From Moniliella sp. 'wahieum' (Eukaryota; Basidiomycota; Moniliellomycetes; Moniliellales; Moniliellaceae): a stretch of DNA of 64,000 bases. Under the pieces are notes generated by a model. The model made no database searches. It was given only the letters and a program-made list of their open reading frames with translations, and had not been told where the DNA came from. How positions within the stretch are numbered: position 1 is the stretch's first letter; each line of letters begins with the position of its first letter. The DNA is taken from contig RSEE01000020.1 in NCBI GenBank assembly GCA_003971905.1, forward strand, positions 372,001 to 436,000. Direction: 5' to 3'. Positions 21,166-38,100 of this stretch are shown here, piece by piece. The translations under genes and the position numbers were made by a program.

Positions 21166-23447
21166 ATGTAGATAGATGGGATGCCTGGGATGGGCAGTGG
21201 GCAGCGCATGATGGATGGTGGATGATCGATGATGCGCACGCGACGCCTGATGCGGCGGCTGCGCTGAAAAAAAATATAAATCGGCAGTGCTCTGCTTGGC
21301 GCCGGGCGCAGGCGGGTGCAGGAGCAGACTGCAGTGGCGCGTCGGCCTGCGCCGCTCGGCGGCAGGGTGCGATGCGCGCGATGCATGATGCGTACTACTC
21401 AGTCTGAGTACTCAGTACGCCTGTCCCACATGTGCTGCGTCCTGGAGGTGCCGGTGAGCTCAGAAGACGCTCCGGCTCAGGCTGCGCTCAGCGCTGGTAC
21501 GGCGGTCCTGGCGCCGACGACACCCTGGCTGCGTGCGTCGCCCTGTCGATAGTCGGTAGAAGAAGCGCGTCTCAGTGGTGAGGCCGGTGAGGCCTGAGGA
21601 TGTGTACTGAGTACCCCGTGAGCTGCGTGAGATGCCGTGACATGTCAGCCAGCCAGCAAACCACACGCCTAAGCCTAGCCAAATTCCAGCCCAGCCGCCG
21701 CTCCTCCGCCCCGAGCTCAGCCGCCCGTGTTTTCTTTTTTCCGTCTTCCCGCCCTGCAGCCTCTGGGGTGGCCGCGTCACCCGTTGCCACCCACTCATCC
21801 CTTTCCTCTTCTCTTCTCCTCGTCTCCGCTTCCCCCCCCCCCCCCCCCCTCACCGCCATCTCCGTCTCCGCCTTGCCCGGGTCGCCCTCCCCTCCCCCTC
21901 CCCTCTCACTCATTCTGTGTGGATCAGTGTGTGTGGCGTACTCAGGTTGTCCATGTGGCGTTTTAACCACCCCCCTGACCATGCGTCGCACCACTTTCCT
22001 TGTCCCGCCTTACGCCGCCAGTCTCCATTTCTAGCAGCAGCAACATCCCCACGCCTTGCATCGGACACGCTGGCGCACATGACGGCCCGTCTGCCTTTTG
22101 GCAATGCGAGCTGTTGTCTCACGCTCCCGTCTTCGTCTCGTCTTCGTCTGCCTGGCCGGACTGAGCTACATGCGGGGCGAATGGGAAGGAGCGTATGCCG
22201 GCTCATGTCGAGGTTGCTTGCCTCACTTTTTCTTTTCTTTTTCTCTTTTGATCCACACGTCTCTTTCCCTCTGCCCGCCCGTTGGAAACGCAAGCGGGAG
22301 TCCGTTCTGGCTACCAGCAGGTCGGACCTTTTCTGCTGCCTGCATACAACGTTTGTAGGTGCAGGGCCACCAGATGCACCCCGCCGCCTCAAAGCCGACA
22401 CCTTGTTTGGTCCCTATCCATTCTTTACCGCCCGCACTCCCGTTTTCCCTGCAGCTGGATCCGGTTCGACGCAATGGTCGAGCATTTGGCGTAGTTGCGT
22501 CCGACGCATCCAAGCAGGACGCTGGTGATGCTTGCGTCGCACCTTTTTCCTACGCCATCGTTGCCCCGCGCTGGTGTGGTCTACGACGCTCACCTACCTC
22601 TCTCCTGGACGTAGCCCCGCCTGGTCTGGCAGGCCCAGGACGAGCGGCGGAGGGGCAGAAGAGGGGGGCAGCGGAGACGGAACCGTTCAATTTGAACTGC
22701 AAGATGCGGCTCTGCCATGGTCTGGCGGTGCACGCCAACTCGGGGTGCTGGTGAGGCGGTGCTGGTGCCTGTATGTACTACTCCCTTCTGTGCTGCGTGC
22801 TCACTGGATGTGTTCTGACGGTTTGCGGATGGGGGATGGGGCATGGGGCTTGGGAGATGGACGGGGGAGGGTGATCATCTTGACGGGAGCAAAGGAGGCG
22901 GGATGCCAGGCCAGGAAGAGGAATGGCTGCGCGGCAGGCAAGATGGCAGGCGGCACGGTTGGACCAACAACACCCAACTTTACTGCTTGGCTTTCTGTGC
23001 GGGGGAGGGGGCGGCGGCGGAAGTGGGGAGGGCGGAATGGGCAGACGATGACATAAGCGGGGCCGCGCGCCCTGCCAGCGTGGCTGCGCAGTGGGGCGGC
23101 GGGCGAGTGTGGGTGGGCAGTGGCGCGGTGCGGGCGCGGGCGCTGTGCTGTGCTGGGCGGGGACGCTGGGTGGGCTGGATGCGCCCGGGTTGCCTGCCTG
23201 AATGCCCCTGTCTGCTGCTTGTCCGCATCCGCCGCCGCGCCCTCCCTCGCCCTCTCCCGCGCCCTCTCCCGCGCCCTCGCCCCGCCCCCCGCCCTCGCCA
23301 CCCGCGCCCGCCGCCCCTCGCCCGCGCCCCCGCCCTGCTGCTGCTGCTGCTGCCGCCGCCGCCCCCCCCGCCGCTGCGCTGCTGCCCCCCTCCGCGTTCA
23401 CGCCTGGCGTCCGCTCGGGCGTGCCCCGGCATGGCCCCCGCGACACA

Positions 23448-28942
<5,495 letters not shown>

Positions 28943-29408
28943 TCGCTAAATGGGCGTTGATGTGCCGCTGGGTCTGGTCTGGTCTGGTTTGGTCTGGTCT
29001 GCCCTCTGTCCCTGTCTGTGGTCGGTCGGTCGCCCGTTTGGCGCGACGAGCTTTTGGATCCTTCATCCTTCCCTTTCGCGCTCGTGTACTTGTTTCTCTC
29101 TATCCGCTTTGTGGCCCCAGTGCCCGCCTGGAGGAGGCGGGATTGTTGTTCGCTTGCGTTGGCTGGGGTCGCCTTGTAAGCTAATCTATATTTAAACCCC
29201 TGTACTCCGCCTCGCGAGCCCAGCTGATGCAATGATGGACTGGTTAGAAACGTAGAATTCGATCGTGGACTGAAGGAGCGCGGCGCGGGCCGCAGGTTCC
29301 CGTAACGATTTCCGTAACGATTTCCGTGACGATAACGATGGAGAAGAAGGGGGGAAGAGAAGAGAGGAGAGAGAGAGGAACAAGAAACCATCCGAAAGAC
29401 GAATGAGA
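28943..29408. other. Convergent 3' flanks of EPL1 and TMA7
   Basis: Contains a (TCTGG)n-like tract at about 28970-29000 and TTCCGTAACGA repeats near 29300-29335. A TATATTTAAA at about 29187 may belong to a 3' end. No gene seen. Confidence 0.45.
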
Positions 29409-29724
29409 TTACTTCTTCTTCAGCTTGGCAATCGCCGCCTTGCGCTCGGCTTCCTCCTTCTTCTGCTTGGCTTTGAAGGCGAGGTCCTGTCAGAACAGAG
29501 TCAGTGCCCACGGCCAAAGGTAAAGGGGAGAGCAGGGTGCGCTGCAGAACACGTACGTCGTCGTCCTGCGTTGGGACGCACAGCAAAAGAGCACCGGAAA
29601 AAAGGCAAACAGGCATGGTCAGCTCACACAACCACGCGGGAGAGAGGGAGGACACGTACAAGTTCCTTGCCTGCTTCTTGGGCTGCTTAAGAGGCTTGGC
29701 CTTGCCGCCTTGGCGTCCGCTCAT
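29409..29724 (-). CDS. TMA7: Translation machinery-associated protein 7 with a 9-nt microexon
   Basis: Small ribosome-associated protein found in fungi, plants and animals. Exon 1 (29724-29660) encodes MSGRQGGKAKPLKQPKKQA, the family's N-terminal signature. It ends at a GTACGT donor. A 9-nt exon GACGACGAC (29565-29557) is flanked by CGCAG and GTACGT. Exon 3 (29486-29409) encodes DLAFKAKQKKEEAERKAAI then AKLKKK. Exon 3 joins the microexon in frame as DDDDLAFK, matching the acidic DDLAFK block of the family. Exon 1 is one base short of the required phase; restoring a third A at 29667-29668 would give KKQAKEL before DDDD. The product is about 50 aa, shorter than the usual ~64, and lacks the common GGGIKKSGK end. 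Shares a divergent promoter with STRAP. Confidence 0.88.
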
Positions 29725-30217
29725 GGTGGAAGTGGAGAGAGATGGAGAGGGTGAGGGTGAGGGGAGGGAGCAGGAATTGGGAAAAGCCAGCCACGGAAGA
29801 AAAGGAATGCCGGCGTGCGTGGCGGCCAACCGGGGGCGAGCGAACTGGCCAGGCCTGATTGATGTGTGATGTGATGCATGGATGAGGCCACAGGAAGAGA
29901 AGATGACATAAGCCCGCGGGGGGGACTGGCCCCGTGCCGCGCCGGGCCCGAAGGCACCTCCGCTTCGCCTCGTCGCCTCTGCCTCTCCGATCTCCCCCCG
30001 CCCCCCAGCCGAGCCCAGCCAAGTCGAGTCGAGTCGAGGCGAGGCCACCGAGTCCCGCCGAGCCCAGTCGAACGCCGCCCGCCGCCCACCGCGAATCCCA
30101 GTCGACGTTCGTTGCGCTTCTGCGTCGCCTGCCTTGCCCCTCGCCCCACCTGCTTCACGACCTGCACGCACCCACCCCCTTCCCCCCGCTTGCTTGCCTC
30201 CGCCCCACCCCCCCGCC
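29725..30217. promoter_or_regulatory. Shared divergent promoter of TMA7 and STRAP
   Basis: 493 bp between the two start codons, oriented head to head. The STRAP-proximal half is C-rich with CGAGTCGAGTCGAGGCGAGG repeats at 30020-30045; the TMA7-proximal part is purine-rich on +. No other gene fits here. Confidence 0.5.
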
Positions 30218-31574
30218 ATGTCCTCTGGTGCCCCGCGTGTATGTGTCGCTTCCTGGCCTGGGCTGCCGCCTCGGCGTGTGCTGACTCTGTCTGTGTCTGT
30301 GTCTTGGTCTGCCAGTCTGTTCCCCTCACCTGCTCCGGCCACACGCGTCCGGTCGTGCACATTGACTTTAGCGACCTGCAGGAGGATGGCACGTACACCC
30401 TCCTCTCCTCCTGCAAGGACGGAAAGCCGATGCTGCGCGACTGGCTTGGCGATTGGGTCGGGACCTTTCTCGGCCACAAGGGCGCCGTGTGGTGTGGCAA
30501 ACTGAGTGGCGGCGATGCCGCGCGCGCCGTCACGGGCAGCGCTGACTTTACTGCCAAAGTATGGGACACCTACTCGGGCGCCTGCCTCCACACCTTCCCG
30601 CACAACCACATTGTGCGCGCCACCGCAATCGACATTGCAGGTGACCGTATCCTGACGGGCGGGCACGAGAAGAAGATTCGGTTGTTTGATCTCAACAAGC
30701 CCGAGGCCGAGCCTACCTACTTCACCTCCCCGGCTGCTGGCGACGGGCTGGCGCACAAGGACGTGGTCAAGTACCTGGTTTGGGACCGCTCAGCGACGAA
30801 AACGTAGTGATCAGTGGCGGGGACGACAAGGTGATCCGGTGGTGGGACCTGCGCAGCCAAGGTGCCACCCGGGAAATCACCTGGACCAACCCATCACCTC
30901 GATCCAGCGTACCCCGGGTAAGTTGGGCGAACTGGTCTCGGTCACGAGCGGTAACGACGCCCTGTTCTACAATGCTACTGAGTACGTTCTTTTTTCCTCT
31001 TGCCTCCACCCCCTCCCTTCACCCTCTCCCCTTAACTTGCTTCCAACGTCGCTCGCCTTGGATGATCGTTGACCCCGTGCCATCTTCCTCTCTGCTTCTC
31101 TCTGCTGCATCTTCCTCTCTGCTTCTCTCTGCTTCCTCCTTCCCCTTCCCTCTCTTCAGTGGCCAATTGGTCAAGAAGTTCACATTGGCCGAAGCCCCCT
31201 CGAGTGCATCGGTTCAGCCAGTGGTGGCGGACCGGTTCATCACGGGCACTGTGGGTGATGGGTGGGTACGTGTGTACGATTGGGAAACGGAGAGGGAGAA
31301 CAACGGGACCTGTTCAAAGGCCACCATGGTCCGGCCCATATGGTCTCGTACTCCCCCGACGGCCAACTTGCCGCCAGTGGCAGTGAGGACGGTACCATCC
31401 GCTTGTGGCAAACGTTCCCCGGCACTCAATATGGTCTCGGACCTCCTAACGGTCCCCTTCTCTCAACATATTCAATCCCCTCCCCCCTCCCCTCCCACTC
31501 CCCCTCCCATCTGCCAGCTCTGGTGTGGGTCGAGCGAGCAGCTAGAGAGGGTTCGTTTGCCTGGCCAAACCTGA
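30218..31574 (+). CDS. STRAP: STRAP/UNRIP-type WD40 repeat protein
   Basis: WD40 scaffold known in animals as an SMN-complex and TGF-beta-receptor-associated protein. Exon 1 (30218-30238) encodes MSSGAPR with a GTATGT donor; exon 2 from 30316 continues [18 protein letters not shown]. Further conserved blocks are [85 protein letters not shown], and after an intron (30982-31159) [13 protein letters not shown] and [20 protein letters not shown] then [11 protein letters not shown]. The [10 protein letters not shown] and DLNKPEAEP motifs distinguish it from eIF3i, which has a similar propeller. Frameshifts lie near 30788, 30870 and 31305. The last splice, which should join YGL to the final LW, has no clear donor, so the C-terminus (31574) is provisional. 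Confidence 0.88.
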
Positions 31575-31899
31575 CCACAAGACGGTTCTGTTCGTTCACG
31601 TTGGCTGATCCTGGCCATGTTCTAGGATGCCCGCTTCCTACGGCCCTACGGGTCCTTGGATATCGGCGGTTGGAGAAACCTATCTTGACTGTCACAGGGG
31701 GAATAAGGAGAAAAGGTCGACTTCACCTCGTAGGGAACGGGAAGGGAAAACGGGTGAGATGTGGGGAAAAAAAACATATTAGCTGATACATTGAAAGGAA
31801 ATGTGAGAGGCCAACGCATGTTCAACCGCCGAGAGGACACGCGGGGAAGCGCAGCCCAAGCAAGGTAAAAGCATGTTGCACGAGCAAGTGCCTCTCTGT
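31575..31899. other. Convergent 3' flanks of STRAP and NDH-2
   Basis: No gene seen. A-rich stretch (AAAAAAAACATATT) at about 31768-31781. Confidence 0.4.
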
Positions 31900-33791
31900 T
31901 TAGAACCGACTCAGATCACGGCCAAACATCATCTTAAGGAACCAGCCAAACGGCACTGCCAACCGGTTGCGGTTGGAGGACATGAGGGAGTAGGCACTGC
32001 GCCACAAGGCCCAAGCTGGCGGGCCCTTGACCATGTTGAGTCGACCGCGCCAGCCACGGTTTTGGAAGATGGCCGCGTGGGAGCCCAACGAGGACATCTG
32101 ACCCTTGGACTGGAACACAAACGGTTGCGGCTCGGGCGCACGGCCGCGGAGCGCCTTGGAGGTATCGTCGGTAGGCTCATAGGGCATGTCGCAGGCACGT
32201 ACATGACCCAAGTACCCATTGAGTTGGGCAGCAACGTATTTGGCCTTGGCCTTGGCCACCTGCGCCGTAGCCGGCAACCAGTCGCCCTGGATCACACCAG
32301 CGTCCCAATGACGAAAATGTCCTCGTACGCATCGTACTTGGGCACCACCTTACCCTCCGCATCCGTCGTAGTCAGACTAAAGTCGGGCTTGACTTTTTCC
32401 AGCTGGGTCATCTCGGCACCCTTGGGCGCCTTGAGCGCGTGCAGCCGGTCGTCCGTCAAAAGCGCACCACCACGGCTGTCCTTGGCGACACCTTGGATGC
32501 TGCGCGTCAGCGGGCTGGCGGTGACACCGGTACTCCAGACCAGCAAGCCGAAGGAAATGTCGCCATCCTCCTTGATGTGCAAGACACCGGGCGAGACACC
32601 TGTAATGTGCCGTTCCAAACGCACGTCCACCCGACCCGAGACAAAGTGCTCCCGTGCATACTCGGCCAGCTCGGCATCAAACGAGCTCAGAATCGTCTTG
32701 CCCGCATCAACGAGGATAAGCTTGATTAACGGAACCAAGGTGGGGTAGCGACGACGAATGTCGACGTGCACCAAGTCGGTCAACTCACCAATCAGCTCAC
32801 TGCCCGTTGGGCCACCACCCACCACAACCCACGTCAAGAGCTTTTGCTTGTCGGCAATGGACAGTCGGGTTGTTGGCCTGTTCGAGACAGGAGATGAGAC
32901 GCCAGCGAATTTGACGACCATTGTTGACGTCCTTGAGGAAAAGCGCGTTGGCTTTGACACCGGCGTCTGGAACGTACGGTTGTAACTCCCCATGGCAAGG
33001 ACGAGCTTGTCAAACTTGAGGATGGAAGTGGAACGGGTGGCGGGAGGCTGCTCTACTGACGCCAACGACGAACGTGTGGTCGACATGTGCGCAGTTTGCT
33101 GCGACATGGGCTTGGCAGGCTGGACGGGGTGTAGGTGGGGGAGAGGTAAAGGAGGGAACTCCAAGCTGTTGTTGTTCCTCAGGCGGCAACAACGGATCCA
33201 TCTCACGGAACGTAGGGGGATGCGCACTCGCAAGCTCGAGAATCTTGTTGTCAAGGTCCACTCCGTCGACCCACGCGCGGTGGAAGCTGAGTTTCTCGGA
33301 TGAAGTGACGGGCTCGGTCACCGCACGGAACTGTACAGCACACGGTCAGATATGGGTCGACCACAGTGCACTGGGCACCCAACGAGCAAGGAAAACAATA
33401 CGCACATCCAACGTGCCCACCGCGGCCTGGGCCAAGAGCGGTGTCATGGTAAGTTGGGGTTGGGAGAAACAATGTGGACCTCGTACTTGTTAAAGTCGAG
33501 TTCTTGCTGCATGATCTGGCTGCCCCAGCCGGTACCGACAATGACCAGGCGTTGCTTGCCGTTGCGCCCCATGCCCTTGCGCTGTTCGGGCTTGGGCCCG
33601 GCGCCATGACCAACAATCGTTGTTGTCGCAGCAGCGGACGGGCGGGCGTGAAATGAAGGAGGAGCAGGGGCAGAGGTGCTGACGAAGCGGCTAGTAATAC
33701 CAACTAGTGGCGTGCGGCGTGCACTGGCACCGGCAGCGAGACTGCGGCCTTGGGCGTGCATGGCACGGCGAGCAACATGGCCGGCAGTCAT
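31900..33791 (-). CDS. Type II (alternative) NADH dehydrogenase, mitochondrial
   Basis: Non-proton-pumping FAD enzyme that passes electrons from NADH to ubiquinone at the inner mitochondrial membrane. The start at 33791 gives MTAGHVARRAMHAQGRSLAA, an Arg/Ala-rich presequence. The first dinucleotide-binding motif is RLVIVGTGWGSQIM, followed by FNKYEVHIVSPNPNL and TMTPLLAQAAVGTLD. An intron (33405-33331) precedes FRAVTEPVTSSEKLSFHRAW. KFDKLVLAMGSYNRTFQTP, the second motif WVVVGGGPTGSELIGEL, and DGDISFGLLVWSTGVTASPL follow. The C-terminal membrane-anchoring part has WLPATAQVAKAKAKYVAAQL and ends FLKMMFGRDLSRF. No EF-hand insertion is visible. A Pro/Gln/Ser-rich insertion of about 60 residues sits at 33200-33010 before KFDKLVLAMGS. 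Frameshifts are near 33440, 33120, 32940, 32880 and 32295. External or internal orientation cannot be told. Confidence 0.9.
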
Positions 33792-35135
33792 GGCGGAAGT
33801 AGGGGGGTAAGGAGAGGGAGGGAGTGGTGGTGACAAAGAGGACAAGGCAAGCAGGACGCACCAGGCGAAGGCGAAGGCTGGAAGAAGCGTCTTATATCGT
33901 TTTTGAGCCCGTGCCCCGTCAAAAACCAGCGTCACGCATCACGCATCACGGGCCACAGCCACCGCGTCACCGGTCACCGGCACCCCTCCTACGCCGTATC
34001 ACGCATTTGACGTCATGCATCATGCATCCTGGACATCATGCCTCGTACCAGGCAGCCACCCGTCTGTCTGTTCGGTGATCGATGAGAAATTGTGAATCAT
34101 GCACTGGCGCCATGCGGCGTCTGGCCGAATGCATCATACATGTGTCATGCATCATGCATGGGCGTCATCGGTGATCGTGGGTCACCGGTCGCTGTTGGTT
34201 TGGGCGGCCGAGCATGGGGCACAGCGCCAGTCTTGCATCGCCACTGCCCGGCTCCGCCGTCTAACCTAGGGAGTGTGCACCAGTGCGGTGCGTCGGCGGA
34301 GGCCGGAAGCAGAGTGTATTATCTTGGACGGATTAATAACAAGGAACAGGTAACCAGTAACGTAACTAGGCCGGGCCTCTCCTTTCGTTTTGCCTCTCCC
34401 CCGCCTCTTGGCGCACATTTTCCCTCCCGCTTTAGCTTTTCAGGCGGGCCCGTTTTGCCCCCGGCTTTCAGGATCCCACAGCCCACCACCGTCAGGCTCG
34501 TCGTAACAAATAGCTCCTGCGACGCCCAGACCCTCAGACTTCACACGGAGAAAGAAAAGAAAGCAAACAGGAGAAAGGGGCTACCTGCCGTTTGGATGAA
34601 AGCGACGGAAATGTATAGAGGGGCTGACAACATATCTTGAGAACGTCCGGGATCAACCTACCTTTCTGGAGCCGCCGGGCCGGATCAGGGCGTCGATGGC
34701 GGGTGGCACGTGGGGATAGAGGGAGGTACAACCGGGTAGCTGGGACGCTGATATCAGAGAGTGCTTTGTGGTACAGGCACGGGGAAACCGACAGTAGACC
34801 AACCCGTTGTGGCGCTTCTCTATATGCTCGAGCCCCCGCGGTATATCGCCTTTGGCGGTCACTGGTCAGCTCACCGGTGATCATCTGACCAGACCGAGAG
34901 GCCCGCGGCGACAAAAGGGTTACAAATGCTGGCCCAAGCACGCTACTCTTTCCTTGGCACCTTAGCGCTTGCTATGCATCGCAGCTGCTTCGCTCTGCGC
35001 CCACACACAGCCAAAAGATCACACTAACCAATGGTGGCATGGCTGCCGCGGACCGATGTTGGGGGTAAATATAAACCGCAGCCGGTACTGATAATGCATG
35101 ATCATCGATCACGCATCGCCCATCACTCATCAACA

Positions 35136-35177
<42 letters not shown>

Positions 35178-38100
35178 ATCATCGGAGATCGGTCCCGGGC
35201 GGGACCCATGCGTGAAACACAATCGCAGCCGCCTAGCCAGCCTGGCCGTGCCAAAGGGCGGCCTGGTGTAACCAAAGGAGGCCCGCCTCTGCAAGCTAAC
35301 AATACGGCCCTTCTTTTGCTGGATCATATTGTTCTGTGGGTGATGATTACAATGATTGATCTTTCCAGGGCCAGGCGGGAGGCACATTTCGAAAGACAGC
35401 TAGCTGTATTACTATACTTTTCGCGGCTATGGCGTTCCCTCACGCGGCGACCTATCATTTGGTTTACCTTTCGCTGCGCGTCCATTGCGCGTTCTCATCG
35501 ATCGCTCAGACCTCACCCTGGCTTACCGGCCCTACCAGGCCCTGTACTCCGCCCGTCATTCCAGCACTCTTTCGGTCGGGTGTACCTTTGTGGCGCACGC
35601 ATGCGCGACTGGCTCCTCAACCGGGCAGTACCAAACAGCGACAAGGGCTTGAGGGCTTGGAGAGCAGGGGGGGTGCGTGTGGTTCAGCCTGGACGTTGAA
35701 CGTTGCGCGTTGACGACGAAGGTCGATGCCGATGGCGGCGCGAGCATCTTTAACAAACCGCATGCGCTTCTCGCGTTTGAACCTTTCGGATCTGACAACA
35801 TCAAACTCTGATCCTGTCCTGGAGCCAGCACAGGGGCAGTGTCACCCGTGTCACCAAGTGGCTTGCAGGAATACACAAACCCCAAGAAATCACACCTGAC
35901 ATATTCTTAAATACAACTCGTACGCATTACAAATCTCTTTTGCGTTTCCTCAGACATACCTCGTACGCGTAATGTTAACGAAAAAAGCAAATGCAATTGA
36001 AGCGCCATTAAGCGCATTAAGCAGAAGAAGAGAGGGGTGGTAAATGAGGTAAACATAGGCCCGACTGCAGTGTGTCTGTCATTTGCACGTCACGCGCGTC
36101 ACGCGTCACTAGCCATTAATCATAACTCGTTTTCATGCGATATGCTTACGCGCTGTGCTCTACCTAACGTCTGTGACATATATATCCGGATCCTGATGCC
36201 ATTAACAAAAGGAGATTAATAACGGTTGGGCACGGGGTGCGCGTCACCGAATGACCGGTAGCCATCGGGAGAGGACGAGAACGGAGATGGAACCCAAACC
36301 AAATCGACAGAGGCGAATCTCAATGCACATACCAATAATACCTTCTCTTTTAGATCTTAAAGTTCTTTTGAATCTTATCGATGTAAGTGCGTTACTATAT
36401 GTTCGCCAGTGGCTATCTTTTGTGCATTCCTGTATCTCCAACCCCCGGCCCCCACACCAGCCGGGTGCCGACCTGTTCCGACCCCAGGTTAGCCGGAGCC
36501 GGCACACCCGTCACTGAGTGCTGAATATTACTGAATCTGATAACCTCGTATAGTAATTCAGTTCCGACGGGTGAGCTCGACAAGGGAAGGTGAAAAAGAG
36601 CCGGTGAGCCCGTGAGTCGGTGACACAAGGGCCACCCACTTCTTGCCACTGAAGTGCGGGGAAGGCTCGCTCGCTGACACTGGCGCCCTCCCGCGGCCAC
36701 TGCAGAGCAGGGCAGAGCTAAGAGAGGGACGATCGATGAGCTGATCTTTTGGCAGGCGCCGCGACACTATATCTATAGAACGGGTGGCACGTGCGCGTGA
36801 GAAAGGCCAACTGTCGAAAAACCTTATATGCGAGGCTACGTACCACGCACCACCGCATCCACAGTATCGATCTCCGGACATCGTAACCGCTACCGGCTCC
36901 CGGCTCCCGGCGCTGTTACTGTTACCCCCTGCTGCCCCTCGATCAATTGCGGCGAGTGTGTGGGGCTCCGCATTCTTTGCAGCACACGTCTATCTCGGCA
37001 GTTGCAATGATAACGCGGTGGCCACACCTCTGCTCACGGATATCTGTAACCTGGTGCGTGACCGCTGCGGGACCGCTGCGTGACTTCGGTATTCAGTTGC
37101 GGCAGGGAAACAGATGAATAAGCGGCTGCTATACATAGCCTGCAGACAAGTGTATGGTATGGACGTGGGCCCATCCAATATTCACCGAACGCTCTAAATC
37201 CATCTTCTTTCTCTATCTCGCTTGTAGACACAGACACTCGCCCGGCATTCAGCTGGCCGTTCAGCCGGAGACCCGGCCCGAAATGGCACACCCTCCCCTC
37301 CCCTGTCCGTACGTCAGTCCATCCACCGCGCTGCCACCGTACATGGATCCATTCATATCGCTTCGTACATAGCTAATCGAAAACGCTGGTTACAAGGTTC
37401 CGGATAGATATGTGAGGACTACGTACAAAATTCAAGGTGGGCAAGGCCCACAAGATTGTGCACAAGAAATTTCGATTAGCTATATTATAGACAATCGAGG
37501 CACCCCAAAGGAGAGGCTATACCTCTCGCTGCTGCATCGCTGTGTGTCAAAGCCATTTTGTTGCGATGTAGCCTCATGTGACGGGCACTGGCCTCTCAAT
37601 CAGATAGGCATTTCCCACCGTGCTCTGTCACTATAGAAAGTAATAGTAAATGTCACCATATCGTCGATTGTCCTATCGCAACTGTGGTTCCCACTGCCTC
37701 GGACGGAAGAGAGGGTAAAGTGCAAGGATGGAATCTCTCCCTCATCGGCCTCATCCGCCTTTGGGTCCCGGGGGCAAGGGGGATTTCTCTTGCGTGGCCA
37801 GGGGGGGAGGGGGGGACAGACATAATAGTGTGGCTCTAGTGGACCCAAGTACTTGCGCCGCCGCCCAACCACGCAGTCGCCCAACAAAGCCAACGGGATT
37901 GATGGTGTTCCACACCGATTTGGGGGTTGGCACGGCGAAAGGCCCCCGCGGCCATTTTCGCTTCGTATACTACTTCTTCCGTAGAATCATAGTGGATCAG
38001 GTTGGTTTGGAGCCCGCTCCACAGCGACATTTTCACGTAGCGGGAGTGGCATGGTACGAACGCGTCCGGTCAGGGAAAGCAATCGCGGGCGAACTGGATG

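Larger units (their letters stand above)
20529..23447. other. Repeat-bearing intergenic region upstream of EPL1
   Basis: Holds the double hairpin, the CCACC array and the 114-bp tandem duplication entered separately. From 21190 to 21600 there is no coding signal. From 21620 to 22755 + frames are Ser/Pro-rich; one at about 22460-22754 (LDPVRRNGRAFGVVASDASK...) looks weakly coding but has no family. A run of 18 C lies at 21832-21849. From 22760 to 23447 is the EPL1 promoter with a C/G-rich leader. Confidence 0.4.

Noticed and set aside
29557-29565. Programmed ribosomal frameshifting as the cause of the frame changes
   Set aside because: No slippery heptamer recurs at the sites, and breaks occur many times per gene in unrelated genes.
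30218-31574. eIF3 subunit i (TIF34) as the identity of this WD40 protein
   Set aside because: The [10 protein letters not shown] start and DLNKPEAEP motif match STRAP, not eIF3i.
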